Source of the DNA: Hyphomicrobium_B sp001006785
Lineage (GTDB): Bacteria > Pseudomonadota > Alphaproteobacteria > Rhizobiales > Hyphomicrobiaceae
Direction of reading: 5' to 3'
Assembly (NCBI RefSeq): GCF_001006785.1
Contig: NZ_CDHO01000003.1
Span: 1,054,001 to 1,118,000 of the forward strand
Length of the DNA stretch: 64,000 nt
Shown: piece by piece, positions 16,553 to 25,294 of the stretch
Layout: every line of letters starts with the position of its first letter
How positions within the stretch are numbered: position 1 is the first letter of the stretch
Program-made: the position numbers and the translations under genes
The notes under the pieces: model-generated
Seen by the model: only the letters and a program-made list of their open reading frames with translations
What the model was told of the DNA's origin: nothing
The model's database searches: none

Positions 16553-17884
16553 TCAGCCGGTCTTTTGGCTGGCCGTGTGCCTGCCGCGGCCGATGCCGGT
16601 GTACGCGATGCCAAGCTCCCGGACCGCCGCAGGATCGAGGACGTTCCGCAAATCGACGATCGTGCTGCCGCTCATGCGCGACTTGATAGCTTCGAGATTG
16701 AGCGCACGGTATTCGTTCCACTCGGTAACGATCACGAGCACGTCGGCTCCGGTCGCGGCTTCATCGGCGCTTTCGCACCATGTGACGCCGGGAAGCATCG
16801 GCTCGGCTTGCTTGCGGCCTTGCGGATCGCAGGCCCGGACCGTTGCGCCGCGTTCCTGCAGCATTGGAACGATCAGCAGGCTCGGCGCATCGCGCATATC
16901 GTCGGTATTCGGCTTGAACGTCACGCCGAGGATTGCGACGGTCTTGCCGCGCACCGATCCGCCGGCAGCCGCCTCGATGCGCACCGCCATGGCGAGTTTA
17001 CGCTCGTGGTTGACCCGTTCGACCTGCTCGATGATCGAGACCGGAGCACGCGCTTCGCGCGCCGTTCTGACCAGCGCCGAGACATCTTTCGGGAAGCACG
17101 AGCCGCCATAACCCGGACCCGGATGCAGAAACTTGTCGCCAATTCGCCGATCCCGGCCGATGGCCGATGCAACTTCCTGCACATCGGCGCCGACGGCTTC
17201 GCACACGTCGGCGATTTCATTGATGAAGCTGATCTTGAGCGCGAGAAACGCATTCGCGGCATACTTCGCGAGCTCGGCCGATTCCCGTTCGACGAACATG
17301 ACCGGAGAGCCGCGCAGCGCGAGCGGTTTGTAAAGGCGTTCCATGACGTCGCGTGCGCGCGGGTCGTCGGTTCCGACGAGCACGCGGTCGGGATGCGTGA
17401 AGTCCTGGATCGCCGAACCTTCGCGCAGGAATTCCGGATTCGAGCACACCGCGACATCCGCATCAGGGCGTTTCGCCTTGAGTCGTCGTTCGATCTCGCG
17501 GCTTGTGCCGACCGGAACCGTCGACTTGGTCGTTATGACGGTGAAGCCGTCGAGATATTGCGCTGTCTCCTCGACCGCAGAGAAGACGTAGGAAAGGTCC
17601 GCATAGCCGTCGCCGCGCCGCATCGGCGTTCCAACCGCGAGAAAAACAACGTCGGCATTTGCGACAGATGTTTTGAGATCGTCCGTGAACACCAGCCGTC
17701 CGGCTTTGACGTTGCGCTCCATGAGCGCTTCCAGACCCGGCTCATAGATCGGAGATTGCCCGGCTTTGAGTGCGGCCAATCGGTTGGGGTCGTTATCGAC
17801 GCAGTTTACGGTCCACCCGAAATCGGAAAAGCAGGCCGCCGAAACGAGCCCGACGTAACCCGCTCCGATCATGCAAATCTTCAT
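16553..17884 (-). CDS. ugd: UDP-glucose 6-dehydrogenase
   Basis: A 443-residue enzyme oxidising UDP-glucose to UDP-glucuronate with two NAD+, for capsule, exopolysaccharide or lipid A sugars. It has the N-terminal Rossmann motif MKICMIGAGYVGLV, the VGTPMRRGDGYADL loop, catalytic cysteine in PGPGYGGSCFPKDVSAL and the C-terminal UDP-binding domain with GVTFKPNTDDMRDAPSL. The ATG at 17884 lies six bases after GGGAG; an in-frame upstream start at 17923 is less likely. It is a single gene on the minus strand, separated from flhA by about 210 bases. Confidence 0.95.
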   Translation of the reverse strand: MKICMIGAGYVGLVSAACFSDFGWTVNCVDNDPNRLAALKAGQSPIYEPGLEALMERNVKAGRLVFTDDLKTSVANADVVFLAVGTPMRRGDGYADLSYVFSAVEETAQYLDGFTVITTKSTVPVGTSREIERRLKAKRPDADVAVCSNPEFLREGSAIQDFTHPDRVLVGTDDPRARDVMERLYKPLALRGSPVMFVERESAELAKYAANAFLALKISFINEIADVCEAVGADVQEVASAIGRDRRIGDKFLHPGPGYGGSCFPKDVSALVRTAREARAPVSIIEQVERVNHERKLAMAVRIEAAAGGSVRGKTVAILGVTFKPNTDDMRDAPSLLIVPMLQERGATVRACDPQGRKQAEPMLPGVTWCESADEAATGADVLVIVTEWNEYRALNLEAIKSRMSGSTIVDLRNVLDPAAVRELGIAYTGIGRGRHTASQKTG

Positions 17885-18162
17885 AAAGGCTCCCCAGGGT
17901 GCGATAAATCTGTGCTGAAACAATGACTTGGCGACAGGCGGACGCCTTGCTGCACTGCCGTTTGTTTCGGGTGCGCGATTTGTTTCAGAACCGCCCCGAA
18001 AAGCAATCCACTTCTTCTTCTTTTACTTTACGAGGCCACTCGGCTTTCTTGCATCTGTCGGCGCGCCATTGCGTCGGCCGCGGTGATTTCGGAAGCGACT
18101 TGCGCCGCGTCATCAAACGCTAAGCCTCACGCACGCCGTGGGCTCCGCAGATGGAGACCGCT

Positions 18163-18240
18163 ATGACTGACCTGATCAAAGATCCCCTGGCCAAGATACC
18201 GGGCGCATTCGCGCCGATGTCCTGTTGTTGTGGCTGCTGA
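18163..18240 (+). CDS. 25-residue peptide ending in clustered cysteines
   Basis: A short open frame encoding MTDLIKDPLAKIPGAFAPMS followed by CCCGC and a TGA. A good ribosome site (GGAGA at 18153-18157) lies five bases before the ATG. It stands upstream of two small overlapping genes, so it may be a leader peptide whose cysteine codons sense cysteine supply, a small metal-binding or thiol peptide, or a precursor of a modified peptide. It is also possible that it is not translated. The frame overlaps the start of a longer hydrophobic frame at 18225, which I do not favour. Confidence 0.4.
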   Translation: MTDLIKDPLAKIPGAFAPMSCCCGC

Positions 18241-18323
18241 TCACGTTCCCGCAGTTCAACGCACTGACCCAACAACTTGATGACCAGAGGATGCTGGCGC
18301 AACCGCCGGCAACAGATGAACTC

Positions 18324-18551
18324 ATGTCCAAATCGTATGTCATTGAAGTCGGCGACGACCAGGCCGGCGTGATCATTCGCGAAGATGGCGAGCGCGAATA
18401 TCAGTTTCATGCGGCTCTTCGCAGCTATCACGCGCTCGAAGGCCGCCGTTTCGCAAACGCGCTTCTCGCGGAGCGTGCAGCCATCGCACACGCGGTCAGC
18501 CGTCGCCGGCGTCGTCACGCGTCAGCTGCACTGGAGGGCGCGTCGCTATGA
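18324..18551 (+). CDS. small conserved hypothetical protein
   Basis: A 75-residue protein with YVIEVGDDQAGVIIREDGER, FHAALRSYHALEGRRFAN and an alanine/arginine-rich tail. This pattern (a short beta hairpin with GxxxREDGE followed by an F-L-G-R-x-F-A helix) recurs in small alphaproteobacterial proteins of unknown role. ATG at 18324 is chosen; an in-frame TTG at 18225 would add a hydrophobic stretch lacking a ribosome site. It overlaps the next gene by four bases. Confidence 0.6.
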   Translation: MSKSYVIEVGDDQAGVIIREDGEREYQFHAALRSYHALEGRRFANALLAERAAIAHAVSRRRRRHASAALEGASL

Positions 18552-18727
18552 GTGAACGCTACAGCTATTTCCAGAGGCTGCGCGGCCAGCCGAAGCGCAT
18601 TAAAACGCGCGTTTCCCGCGAAGTTTACATTCTTTCGCGCCAGCAGAAGACTGAAACCGGGAACAACCAGGCGGTATGGGACCCACTGCCAGCGATCGCG
18701 GCCGTCGGACCGGAACCGGATTTCTGA
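18548..18727 (+). CDS. small basic hypothetical protein
   Basis: A 59-residue frame starting in the stop of the preceding gene (ATGA). The product is basic in its first half (RLRGQPKRIKTRVSREVYIL) and ends in a proline-rich VWDPLPAIAAVGPEPDF. No family recognised. Translational coupling to the upstream gene and the terminator about 65 bases downstream support it as the last gene of a small operon. Confidence 0.5.
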   Translation: MSERYSYFQRLRGQPKRIKTRVSREVYILSRQQKTETGNNQAVWDPLPAIAAVGPEPDF

Positions 18728-18792
18728 CACCTCCATTAAGCCACGCTTTGCACTCCTGGACTTGGCCGCTCGTTAGAGCGAGCAGAAACTTC

Positions 18793-18820
18793 AACCGGCG
18801 CACAACGCGCCGGTTTTTTC
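18793..18820 (+). terminator. rho-independent terminator
   Basis: A perfect 9-base stem AACCGGCGC / GCGCCGGTT with a 5-base loop, followed by a run of T. It closes the small-gene operon ending at 18727. Confidence 0.85.
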
Positions 18821-18961
18821 GTTCCGGCCTTTTCGTTTGAGCCTGTCCTGCGAAGTGACGTGCAACGGCTCGCGATCAGCCGCGTCTTTGGTGCCGTCGC
18901 TTGACATCCGGCGCGCCGATCGACGATGCAGCTATCTCAGCGTTCGGAGCGAGGGGCTCTC

Positions 18962-19225
18962 ATGGGCGATCATTTCTGGCCTGCACTTTATCCCGGCATC
19001 ATCGTTGGGCTCTTGTACGGCCTTTCCTTGCGTGGCTTCGCGAACATCGTGCTCGGCACAATCGGCGGCCTTATCGGCTCGGCGATTGCATACTGGGGCC
19101 TCGTCAACGCGGGTCTCAACGAAGGACTCCCTTCGGTCGCAGGCATGGTGGCGCTGGCGCTACTCGGCGCTTACGGAGCAACGTCACTCTACACGCGTCT
19201 CACGAACAGACCGCCGGCTGGCTGA
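18962..19225 (+). CDS. small glycine-rich membrane protein
   Basis: An 87-residue protein with about three hydrophobic segments (GIIVGLLYGLSL, IVLGTIGGLIGSAIAYWGLV and GMVALALLGAYGATSL). The ATG at 18962 follows GAGGGG at 18950-18955; an in-frame upstream ATG at 18926 is possible. No known family; an inner-membrane location is likely. Confidence 0.65.
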   Translation: MGDHFWPALYPGIIVGLLYGLSLRGFANIVLGTIGGLIGSAIAYWGLVNAGLNEGLPSVAGMVALALLGAYGATSLYTRLTNRPPAG

Positions 19226-19348
19226 GACGAAACCTCTTTCGCCGCGCTGCGTGCCAACTCGCGTTCCTGTCATGCACCCGTCGCCGATCCGTCGTCGAAA
19301 TTTCATCAAATCCTGAAATTCAGCGATAGGCTTTGCGACGGAGGCACG

Positions 19349-20515
19349 ATGGCCGGATTGGCGACGGCGGCATTGATCTTTTGCGCCCTGGCGACGGCAA
19401 TACATCTCATTACCATCGCTCTCGCACTATTCCGCGTGCTCGCGCGCACAAAGCGCCGCGAACCGGAATCGACGCCGGTCAGCATCGTGCGGCCCGTCTG
19501 CGGTATCGACCATTTCGACGAGCTGACTCTGCGCTCGACATTCGAGCTTCAGAGCGATTCCTACGAAATCATCTTCTGCGCCGCGCGCGAAGGCGATGCG
19601 GCCGTGCCTCTGGTTCGCAAGCTGATCGCGCAACATCCGCACATTCCGGCGCGGCTGCTGATTGGCGACGATCGTCCAACGAGCAATCCAAAGCTGAACA
19701 ACGTCGTCAAAGGCTGGGAAGCCGCGCGCCATCCTTGGATCGTGCTAGCCGACAACAATGTCCTGATGCCGCCTGACTATCTCGACGATATGTTCGCGGC
19801 TTTCGGACCCGGCGTCGGATTGGTGTGCTCGCCGCCGGTCGGCAGTCGTCCGATCGGTTTTCAAGCCGAGCTCGAATGCGCGTTCCTCAATACCTATCAG
19901 GCGCGATGGCAATCGGCGGCCGACGCAGTCGGCTTCGGCTTCGCGCAAGGAAAATCGATGCTCTGGCGGCGCGATATTCTGGACGCCGTTGGCGGCATCG
20001 AAGCGCTGGGCCGCGAAATCGCCGAAGACGCGGCGGCAACGAAGATCGTCCGCGCGCGCGGCTTGAGCGTGCGCCTCGTCGACCGGCCTTTCGAGCAGCC
20101 ACTGGGCCCGCGCAAACTCCGTCAAGTGTGGGACCGGCAGGTGCGCTGGGCCCGCCTGCGGCGCGCGACGTTCCAGCTATTCTATGCGCCGGAGGTCTTC
20201 ACCGGAAGCTTTTTTCCGATATTGGCAGGCGTCGCCGCCGCGGCGAATTTCGATGTCGATCCGCTCGTGGCTCTGACGGCTCTCGTTGGCGTCTGGTACG
20301 GAGCCGAAGCAGTGTTGGCATCCGTCGCAGGTTGGCATCTCCGCCTGATGTCGCCGCTGGCATGGATGACGCGAGACCTTCTGTTGCCGGTGCTTTGGCT
20401 CGAAGGCTGGTCGGGCGATACGTTCGTCTGGCGCGGAAACGACATGAGCGTCGCGAAGGGTCAAGAGATCTCGCAATCACCGAGCCATGCGCTGGCCGCC
20501 ACTAGCGACCGCTGA
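19349..20515 (+). CDS. GT21-like glycosyltransferase (ceramide glucosyltransferase family)
   Basis: A 388-residue membrane glycosyltransferase. One N-terminal hydrophobic segment (about 8-30) is followed by a GT-A domain with VSIVRPVCGIDHF, IIFCAAREGDAA, the acidic site WIVLADNNVLMPPDYL, and the processive-type RQVRWARLRR matching (Q/R)xxRW. Two or three C-terminal hydrophobic segments follow. The family includes ceramide glucosyltransferases and the hopanoid enzyme HpnI. No hopanoid genes are next to it, so the acceptor lipid is not certain. Probably inner-membrane, using a UDP-sugar; the ugd gene is 1.5 kb away but makes UDP-glucuronate, not necessarily its donor. Confidence 0.85.
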   Translation: MAGLATAALIFCALATAIHLITIALALFRVLARTKRREPESTPVSIVRPVCGIDHFDELTLRSTFELQSDSYEIIFCAAREGDAAVPLVRKLIAQHPHIPARLLIGDDRPTSNPKLNNVVKGWEAARHPWIVLADNNVLMPPDYLDDMFAAFGPGVGLVCSPPVGSRPIGFQAELECAFLNTYQARWQSAADAVGFGFAQGKSMLWRRDILDAVGGIEALGREIAEDAAATKIVRARGLSVRLVDRPFEQPLGPRKLRQVWDRQVRWARLRRATFQLFYAPEVFTGSFFPILAGVAAAANFDVDPLVALTALVGVWYGAEAVLASVAGWHLRLMSPLAWMTRDLLLPVLWLEGWSGDTFVWRGNDMSVAKGQEISQSPSHALAATSDR

Positions 20516-20879
20516 CGCCGCGCCGAGCCCGCACGCGACACAAGCGGCTCAACGCGATTGCATCGCCTTTCAATAAAACCCCGAGCATTAACGCATTTTG
20601 GCGCGGGCATGTGCAGGGCCGAGGAACCTTCGGGTTCAATCGGACATCCAAAGCTTGATCGTCGTCAATTGCTCGGATGCCTGGATTCAGCTGGCCGGGC
20701 CGGCGGCGGCATGATGCTGGTTGAGCGGCAGCTCAAACAAAAAAAATTGATCAGCTAATCGTAACGAACGGAGCGAATAATTATGTTGCGCGTTGTCCAT
20801 CTCGCCGAACCAGTCACGGTACGTCTGTTGGATCGACTCTCCCCCTCGTTAGCCAACCCGCATCATAAGGAAGACCGTC
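20516..20879. other. intergenic region upstream of dps
   Basis: About 364 bases. At 20624-20637 there is a short hairpin GAACC-TTCG-GGTTC with a UUCG tetraloop. The dps promoter should lie here. An open frame at 20558-20758 lacks any family signal and a ribosome site, so no gene is called. Confidence 0.45.
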
Positions 20880-21407
20880 ATGAAGCCCGAATCCGCCAAA
20901 GCCCGGCGCAAGGCGCCTCTCGATACGCCTTCGATCTTCTCCGATAACGCGATCAAGGACATTGCCGGTGCGTTGACCATTCTTCTCGCCGACGTATTCG
21001 CAATCTACGTGAAGACGAAAAACTTCCACTGGCACATGTCCGGTCCGCACTTCCGCGACTATCACCTGATGCTCGACGAGCAGGGCACGCAGATTTTCAA
21101 CATGACCGACGACATCGCCGAGCGCGCCCGCAAGATCGGCGGCACCACGCTCCGTTCGACCGGCCAGATCGCCAAGCTGCAGCGCGTCCTCGACAACGAC
21201 GCCGATTACGTCACGCCTGAGGACATGTTGTCCGAATTGCGCGACGACAACATGCAGCTCGTCCGTTCGATGCAGGAAGTACACGACCTCTGCGACGAGC
21301 ATAACGACGTGGCAACCACGAGCCTGCTCGAGAATTGGATCGACGAAACAGAGCGTCGCGTCTGGTTCCTGTTTGAAGCAACGCGGCAGGTGCCGAACGG
21401 CGCATAA
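20880..21407 (+). CDS. dps: Dps-family DNA-binding ferritin-like protein
   Basis: A 175-residue Dps. The ferroxidase residues are visible in NFHWHMSGPHFRDYHLML and DEQ, followed by the long helix with DDIAERARKIGG. A short basic N-terminal tail (KPESAKARRKAP) could bind DNA. Dps dodecamers store iron and protect DNA from peroxide. Twenty bases separate it from the Rieske-FAD reductase gene, so both are probably one stress-linked transcript. AAGGAAG lies a few bases before the ATG. Confidence 0.95.
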   Translation: MKPESAKARRKAPLDTPSIFSDNAIKDIAGALTILLADVFAIYVKTKNFHWHMSGPHFRDYHLMLDEQGTQIFNMTDDIAERARKIGGTTLRSTGQIAKLQRVLDNDADYVTPEDMLSELRDDNMQLVRSMQEVHDLCDEHNDVATTSLLENWIDETERRVWFLFEATRQVPNGA

Positions 21408-21427
21408 TACGACGACGGAGAATAGGC

Positions 21428-22948
21428 ATGTCATCGAACGAGCAGCAACTTTCCGGCCCGGATTTCGCGCGCGGTGTTCCCGCATCGGACATCGTGGACG
21501 GCAAGATGCTGCTCGGTCACTTTGATGGCGAAGCTGTTCTGCTCGCGAAAACTGGCGCCGAAATATTCGCCGTCGGCGCCACGTGCACGCATTACAATGG
21601 GCCGCTCGCCGAGGGATTGTTGGTCGGCGACACGGTTCGCTGCCCCTGGCATCATGCGTGCTTCAGCCTGCGGACAGGAGAAGCGTTGCGCGCGCCCGCG
21701 CTCAACCCCGTATCCTGCTTCCGGATCGAGGAAAGCGGCGAAACAGTTTTCGTCCGCGAAAAGATCGAGAAATCACCAAAGCAGCAGGTCAAGCCCGACA
21801 GTCATGTTCGCTCGGTTGTGATTGTCGGGGGCGGAGCGGCAGGCAATGCGGGAGCAGAAATGCTGCGCCGGCAAGAGTTCAAAGGCACCGTTACGATCCT
21901 GAGCGCCGACGACGCGCTGCCCTACGACAGACCCAATCTTTCCAAGGACTATCTTGCGGGAAACGCCTCCGAGGATTGGATCCCACTCCGAACGCCGGAC
22001 TTCTACAACGAACAGAAGATCGACGTACGGCTCAAAACGCGCGTCGTTGCGATCGATACCGTTGAGCGCGAGGTAACGCTCGCGGATGGAAGCCACGTAG
22101 CTTTCGACGCGCTATTGTTGGCGACAGGCGCGGCACCCGTTCGCCTCGATATCCCCGGCGCAGGGCTGCCGCACGTGCATTATCTTCGTACGCTGGATGA
22201 TAGCCGCGCGCTGTTCGCCAAAACCAAAGATGCGAAGCGTGCCGTTGTCATAGGCGCGAGCTTCATCGGGCTTGAAACGGCCGCATCGCTCCGCGCGCGC
22301 GACATCGAAGTTCACGTCGTCGGCCCGCAGTCGCGCCCGCTCGAACGCGTTCTTGGCGCCGAACTCGGCGACATGATCCGTGCGATCCATGAAGAGCGCG
22401 GTGTCGTCTTCCATTTCGGAACGACGGCCGTGGCGATCGACGAAGACATGGTGACGTTGAAGTCAGGCGATCGGATTCCCGCTGATCTGGTCGTCGCGGG
22501 TATCGGCGTTCAGCCGGATACCGCACTCGCCAAGGCTGCTGGACTGACGATCGACAACGGCGTCGTCGTCGATCAGTATCTGCAAACGAGCGTGCCGGGC
22601 GTTTACGCAGCCGGTGATATCGCGCGCTGGCCCGACCCGCACAGCGGCGCGCCGATCCGCGTCGAACACTGGGTGGTGGCTGAACGTCAGGGGCAGACGG
22701 CCGCAATCAACATGCTTGGTGGTCGTCAGCCCTTCGATGCCGCGCCATTCTTCTGGAGTCAGCATTTCGACGTCACGGTATCTTACGTCGGCCATGCGGA
22801 AAAATGGGATAAGATCGAGATCGACGGCGACCCGTCATCCCGCGATTGCAAAGTCACGTATCTGAAAAGCGGCCGCACGCTCGCCGTCGCGACCGTCTCG
22901 CGTGATCTCGAGAGCCTGCGTGCCGAGGTCGAACTCGAGAGCAGCTGA
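21428..22948 (+). CDS. Rieske-FAD pyridine nucleotide-disulphide oxidoreductase
   Basis: A 506-residue fusion. The N-terminal Rieske domain (about 1-110) has the CTHYNGP and CPWHHACF ligand motifs for a 2Fe-2S cluster. The FAD/NAD domain begins with SVVIVGGGAAGNAGAEML and has YDRPNLSKDYL, LLATGAAP, a second nucleotide site AVVIGASFIGLETA and VYAAGDIARW. A C-terminal reductase domain follows. This arrangement is that of AIFM3/NfrA-like and ferredoxin-reductase-like proteins; the partner is unknown. It follows dps directly. Confidence 0.9.
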   Translation: MSSNEQQLSGPDFARGVPASDIVDGKMLLGHFDGEAVLLAKTGAEIFAVGATCTHYNGPLAEGLLVGDTVRCPWHHACFSLRTGEALRAPALNPVSCFRIEESGETVFVREKIEKSPKQQVKPDSHVRSVVIVGGGAAGNAGAEMLRRQEFKGTVTILSADDALPYDRPNLSKDYLAGNASEDWIPLRTPDFYNEQKIDVRLKTRVVAIDTVEREVTLADGSHVAFDALLLATGAAPVRLDIPGAGLPHVHYLRTLDDSRALFAKTKDAKRAVVIGASFIGLETAASLRARDIEVHVVGPQSRPLERVLGAELGDMIRAIHEERGVVFHFGTTAVAIDEDMVTLKSGDRIPADLVVAGIGVQPDTALAKAAGLTIDNGVVVDQYLQTSVPGVYAAGDIARWPDPHSGAPIRVEHWVVAERQGQTAAINMLGGRQPFDAAPFFWSQHFDVTVSYVGHAEKWDKIEIDGDPSSRDCKVTYLKSGRTLAVATVSRDLESLRAEVELESS

Positions 22949-22950
22949 AC

Positions 22951-23589
22951 TCAGCCGCCGCGTGCGGATCGAACGCTGTAGGCCGCCGGCCGTTCGATCT
23001 GAAAGATATCGCTGGTCGTCGAATACCAATCGCGTCCATGCAGCCGCCCGATCAGATCAAGCGCTGGCGTATCGATGTAGCGCTTCTCCGCATCGAGCAC
23101 GAATTCGTCCGCCACGTGCGCGTGTACGATCTCGCCTAGAACGATGAGCTGGCTCGGCGCAACTTCGATCGGGGTGTGCAAACGGCATTCGAACGCGACG
23201 GGGCTCGCTGCAATTCGCTCCGGCTTCACCTTCACCGACGGCAACGTTGCAAGATCGGCCATCGACAGCTCGTCGACATCCGGCGGAGCATCGACGGATG
23301 TCAGGTTCATGGCCTCGGCCACAGCGCGGGGCACGAGGTTGACGACGAATTCGAGCGTGTCGAGAATGTTGCGCGCGCTGTCTTTCATCGAACCGTCGGC
23401 ATTGGCTTGTATTCCGATTGCGATGATCGGCGGCGTCTTACTCATGGCGTTGAAAAAGCTGAACGGCGCCGCATTGCGAACGCCGTTCTTGGAGATTGAC
23501 GAGACCCAGGCGATGGGCCGCGGCACGATCGTGCTCGTCAGGATTTTATAACGGTCGTCGGCCGCGAGCCGTTCGAAGTCGAACTCCAT
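22951..23589 (-). CDS. flavin reductase-like FMN-binding protein
   Basis: A 212-residue protein of the flavin reductase/flavoredoxin fold: RPIAWVSSISKNGVRNAAPF (FMN site), FFNAMSKTPPIIAIGI and FECRLHTPIEVAP. It converges on the Rieske-FAD gene with two bases between stops, and its start is four bases after the stop of the esterase gene, so it is the last gene of the quinone-detoxification set. It may supply or use reduced flavin. Confidence 0.9.
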   Translation of the reverse strand: MEFDFERLAADDRYKILTSTIVPRPIAWVSSISKNGVRNAAPFSFFNAMSKTPPIIAIGIQANADGSMKDSARNILDTLEFVVNLVPRAVAEAMNLTSVDAPPDVDELSMADLATLPSVKVKPERIAASPVAFECRLHTPIEVAPSQLIVLGEIVHAHVADEFVLDAEKRYIDTPALDLIGRLHGRDWYSTTSDIFQIERPAAYSVRSARGG

Positions 23590-23593
23590 TCCG

Positions 23594-24235
23594 TCACCCC
23601 TCAGACGTGCCTATGCTGCGCAGAATTCTTTCGACGTGGTCGATCTCATCCTGCACGATGGTGTGACCGATACCTGGATAGATGATCTCGGTCACGTCGC
23701 CGCCGTGCGCGCGAAGCACGTTGGCCGATTCATGAACCCGCGCCAGCGGAATATGAGAATCGACATCGCTGCACCCGAGGAACACAGGCGTGCCTGCGAG
23801 CTGACCGGGATAATCCCAGGTCGTGCCCTCCGGCCCGATCAATGCACCGCTGAGCGCCGCGACTCCGCCGTAGCGCCGCGCATTGCGGACCGCGAACTCT
23901 AGAGCCAGGCATGCGCCTTGGGAAAATCCCAGAAGCGCGATGCGCTCGGCCGGGAGGCCCTGCTTCCCGAGATCATCGACGATGTCGGAAAGCATGGTCA
24001 GCGCGTGACCGAAATGCGGTTCGTTCCGCGCGAAGGGTGCCATGAACGAGTATGGATACCAGCTTCCCGACGGCGCTTGCGGCGCGATGTAAGCGATGTC
24101 CGACGTCGCGAACGCGTTGGCGAGGCCGAGCATGCTCTCGGCGCTCGCCCCGCGTCCGTGTACCAGAACAACGGCCGCACGGGCGGCACCGATGGGTGCG
24201 CCCGCGCGGATGACATTGGATTTCAATGTCGTCAT
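23594..24235 (-). CDS. phospholipase/carboxylesterase family hydrolase (MhqD-like)
   Basis: A 213-residue alpha/beta hydrolase. Catalytic triad signatures: VVLVHGRGAS near the oxyanion hole, LLGFSQGACLALEF with the nucleophile serine, GCSDVDSHIPL with the acid, and YPGIGHTI with histidine. In Bacillus the analogous MhqD accompanies the dioxygenase MhqO. The start overlaps the stop of the dioxygenase gene by four bases. Confidence 0.9.
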   Translation of the reverse strand: MTTLKSNVIRAGAPIGAARAAVVLVHGRGASAESMLGLANAFATSDIAYIAPQAPSGSWYPYSFMAPFARNEPHFGHALTMLSDIVDDLGKQGLPAERIALLGFSQGACLALEFAVRNARRYGGVAALSGALIGPEGTTWDYPGQLAGTPVFLGCSDVDSHIPLARVHESANVLRAHGGDVTEIIYPGIGHTIVQDEIDHVERILRSIGTSEG

Positions 24236-25167
24236 GCTGCCTGCTCCAAAGGCTGCAAGCTCGCTTCGATTTCTTGCCGCTGGCTTTCCAGGAATGCAGG
24301 CAATTTCAACGCCTGTCCCAGGGTTGCCACCGTTTCGTCGATCGCGAAGCCCGGTTCATCGGTTGCAATCTCGAAGATCACGCCGCCCGGCTCACGAAAG
24401 TAGATCGAACGGAAGTAATTGCGATCGATCTGCTCCGTGACGTGCAGGCGATGGCCCTCCACGAGCTTGCGCCGCATTTCGGCCTGCGCTTCGTCCGTCG
24501 TCGCGCGGAACGCGACGTGGTGGACGGAGCCTCGGCCCATGTTGCCCGCGAGAAATCCTTTCGCCTCGCGGATCTCGATGACGCTACCGGCCGTCGTTCC
24601 GTTGGCAACGAAACGCGTGACCGGACCTTCGACGCCGCCTTCGCTGAAGCCGAGAACATCGGTCAGGATGGCCGCCGTCGGCTTTGCGTCTTCGAGCAGA
24701 AGCCTGATGCCGTGAAACCCGCGAATGGCGTGTTCGGCGGCGATACCGCCTCCCAGCCATGCCGCTTCGGTTTCGGCACCTGCGACGCCGACAAGCGCCA
24801 GGCTCATGCCGTCCGGATCGGTGAAGCTCAGAACGGACTGCCCGAAGCGCTTTTCGATAGCTTCGTGCGGCACGCCCTTCTCAACGAGCCGATGTGCCCA
24901 GTAACCGATCGCTGCTTCGGGAACGCGAAACATCGTCTGCTGCGCAAGCCCGACGCCTGCTCTCCCTTTCGGCGCATGCGCCCAAGGAAAGAACGTGAGG
25001 ATCGTGCCCGGATGTCCTTCCTCATCGCCGAAATAGAGATGATAAGTCCCCGGATCGTCGTAATTGACCGTCTTCTTCACGAGCCGGAGGCCGAGCACCC
25101 GCGTGTAAAAATCCAGGTTGCGAGATGCGTCGCCTGCGATGGCGGTGATGTGATGAATGCCAGACAT
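24232..25167 (-). CDS. ring-cleaving dioxygenase of the glyoxalase/MhqO family
   Basis: A 311-residue protein with two vicinal-oxygen-chelate domains. It starts MSGIHHITAIAGDASRNLDF and has DPDGMSLALVG, then a second domain from about residue 145 with FHGIRLLLEDAKP, GSVHHVAFRAT and FREPGGVIFEIATDEPGF. Metal ligands are the histidines and glutamate in these motifs. Proteins of this type are linked to hydroquinone resistance (MhqO). The ATG at 25167 follows AAAGGA by six bases. Confidence 0.9.
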   Translation of the reverse strand: MSGIHHITAIAGDASRNLDFYTRVLGLRLVKKTVNYDDPGTYHLYFGDEEGHPGTILTFFPWAHAPKGRAGVGLAQQTMFRVPEAAIGYWAHRLVEKGVPHEAIEKRFGQSVLSFTDPDGMSLALVGVAGAETEAAWLGGGIAAEHAIRGFHGIRLLLEDAKPTAAILTDVLGFSEGGVEGPVTRFVANGTTAGSVIEIREAKGFLAGNMGRGSVHHVAFRATTDEAQAEMRRKLVEGHRLHVTEQIDRNYFRSIYFREPGGVIFEIATDEPGFAIDETVATLGQALKLPAFLESQRQEIEASLQPLEQAA

Positions 25168-25294
25168 GACGAATCCTTTCTCCCGTACGAAACGGGATTT
25201 CATGGTCGAAACTTCAAATGCTCCTTAGTCTCTGATCTTCAACACGTGGCGGCGTGTGCGGACCGTCGCCAATTCGGCGACGATCCAGCGGTTG

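Noticed and set aside
18225..18323. Upstream extension of the 75-residue gene starting at TTG 18225
   Set aside because: The extension is hydrophobic without a ribosome site and overlaps the better-supported 25-residue peptide.
20623..20650. EcfG general-stress promoter before dps
   Set aside because: A GGAAC is present at 20623, but no CGTT-like -10 element occurs 16-17 bases later; the GGAAC is part of a small hairpin.
20558..20758. Small frame upstream of dps
   Set aside because: No ribosome site or family match, and it spans the hairpin at 20624-20637.
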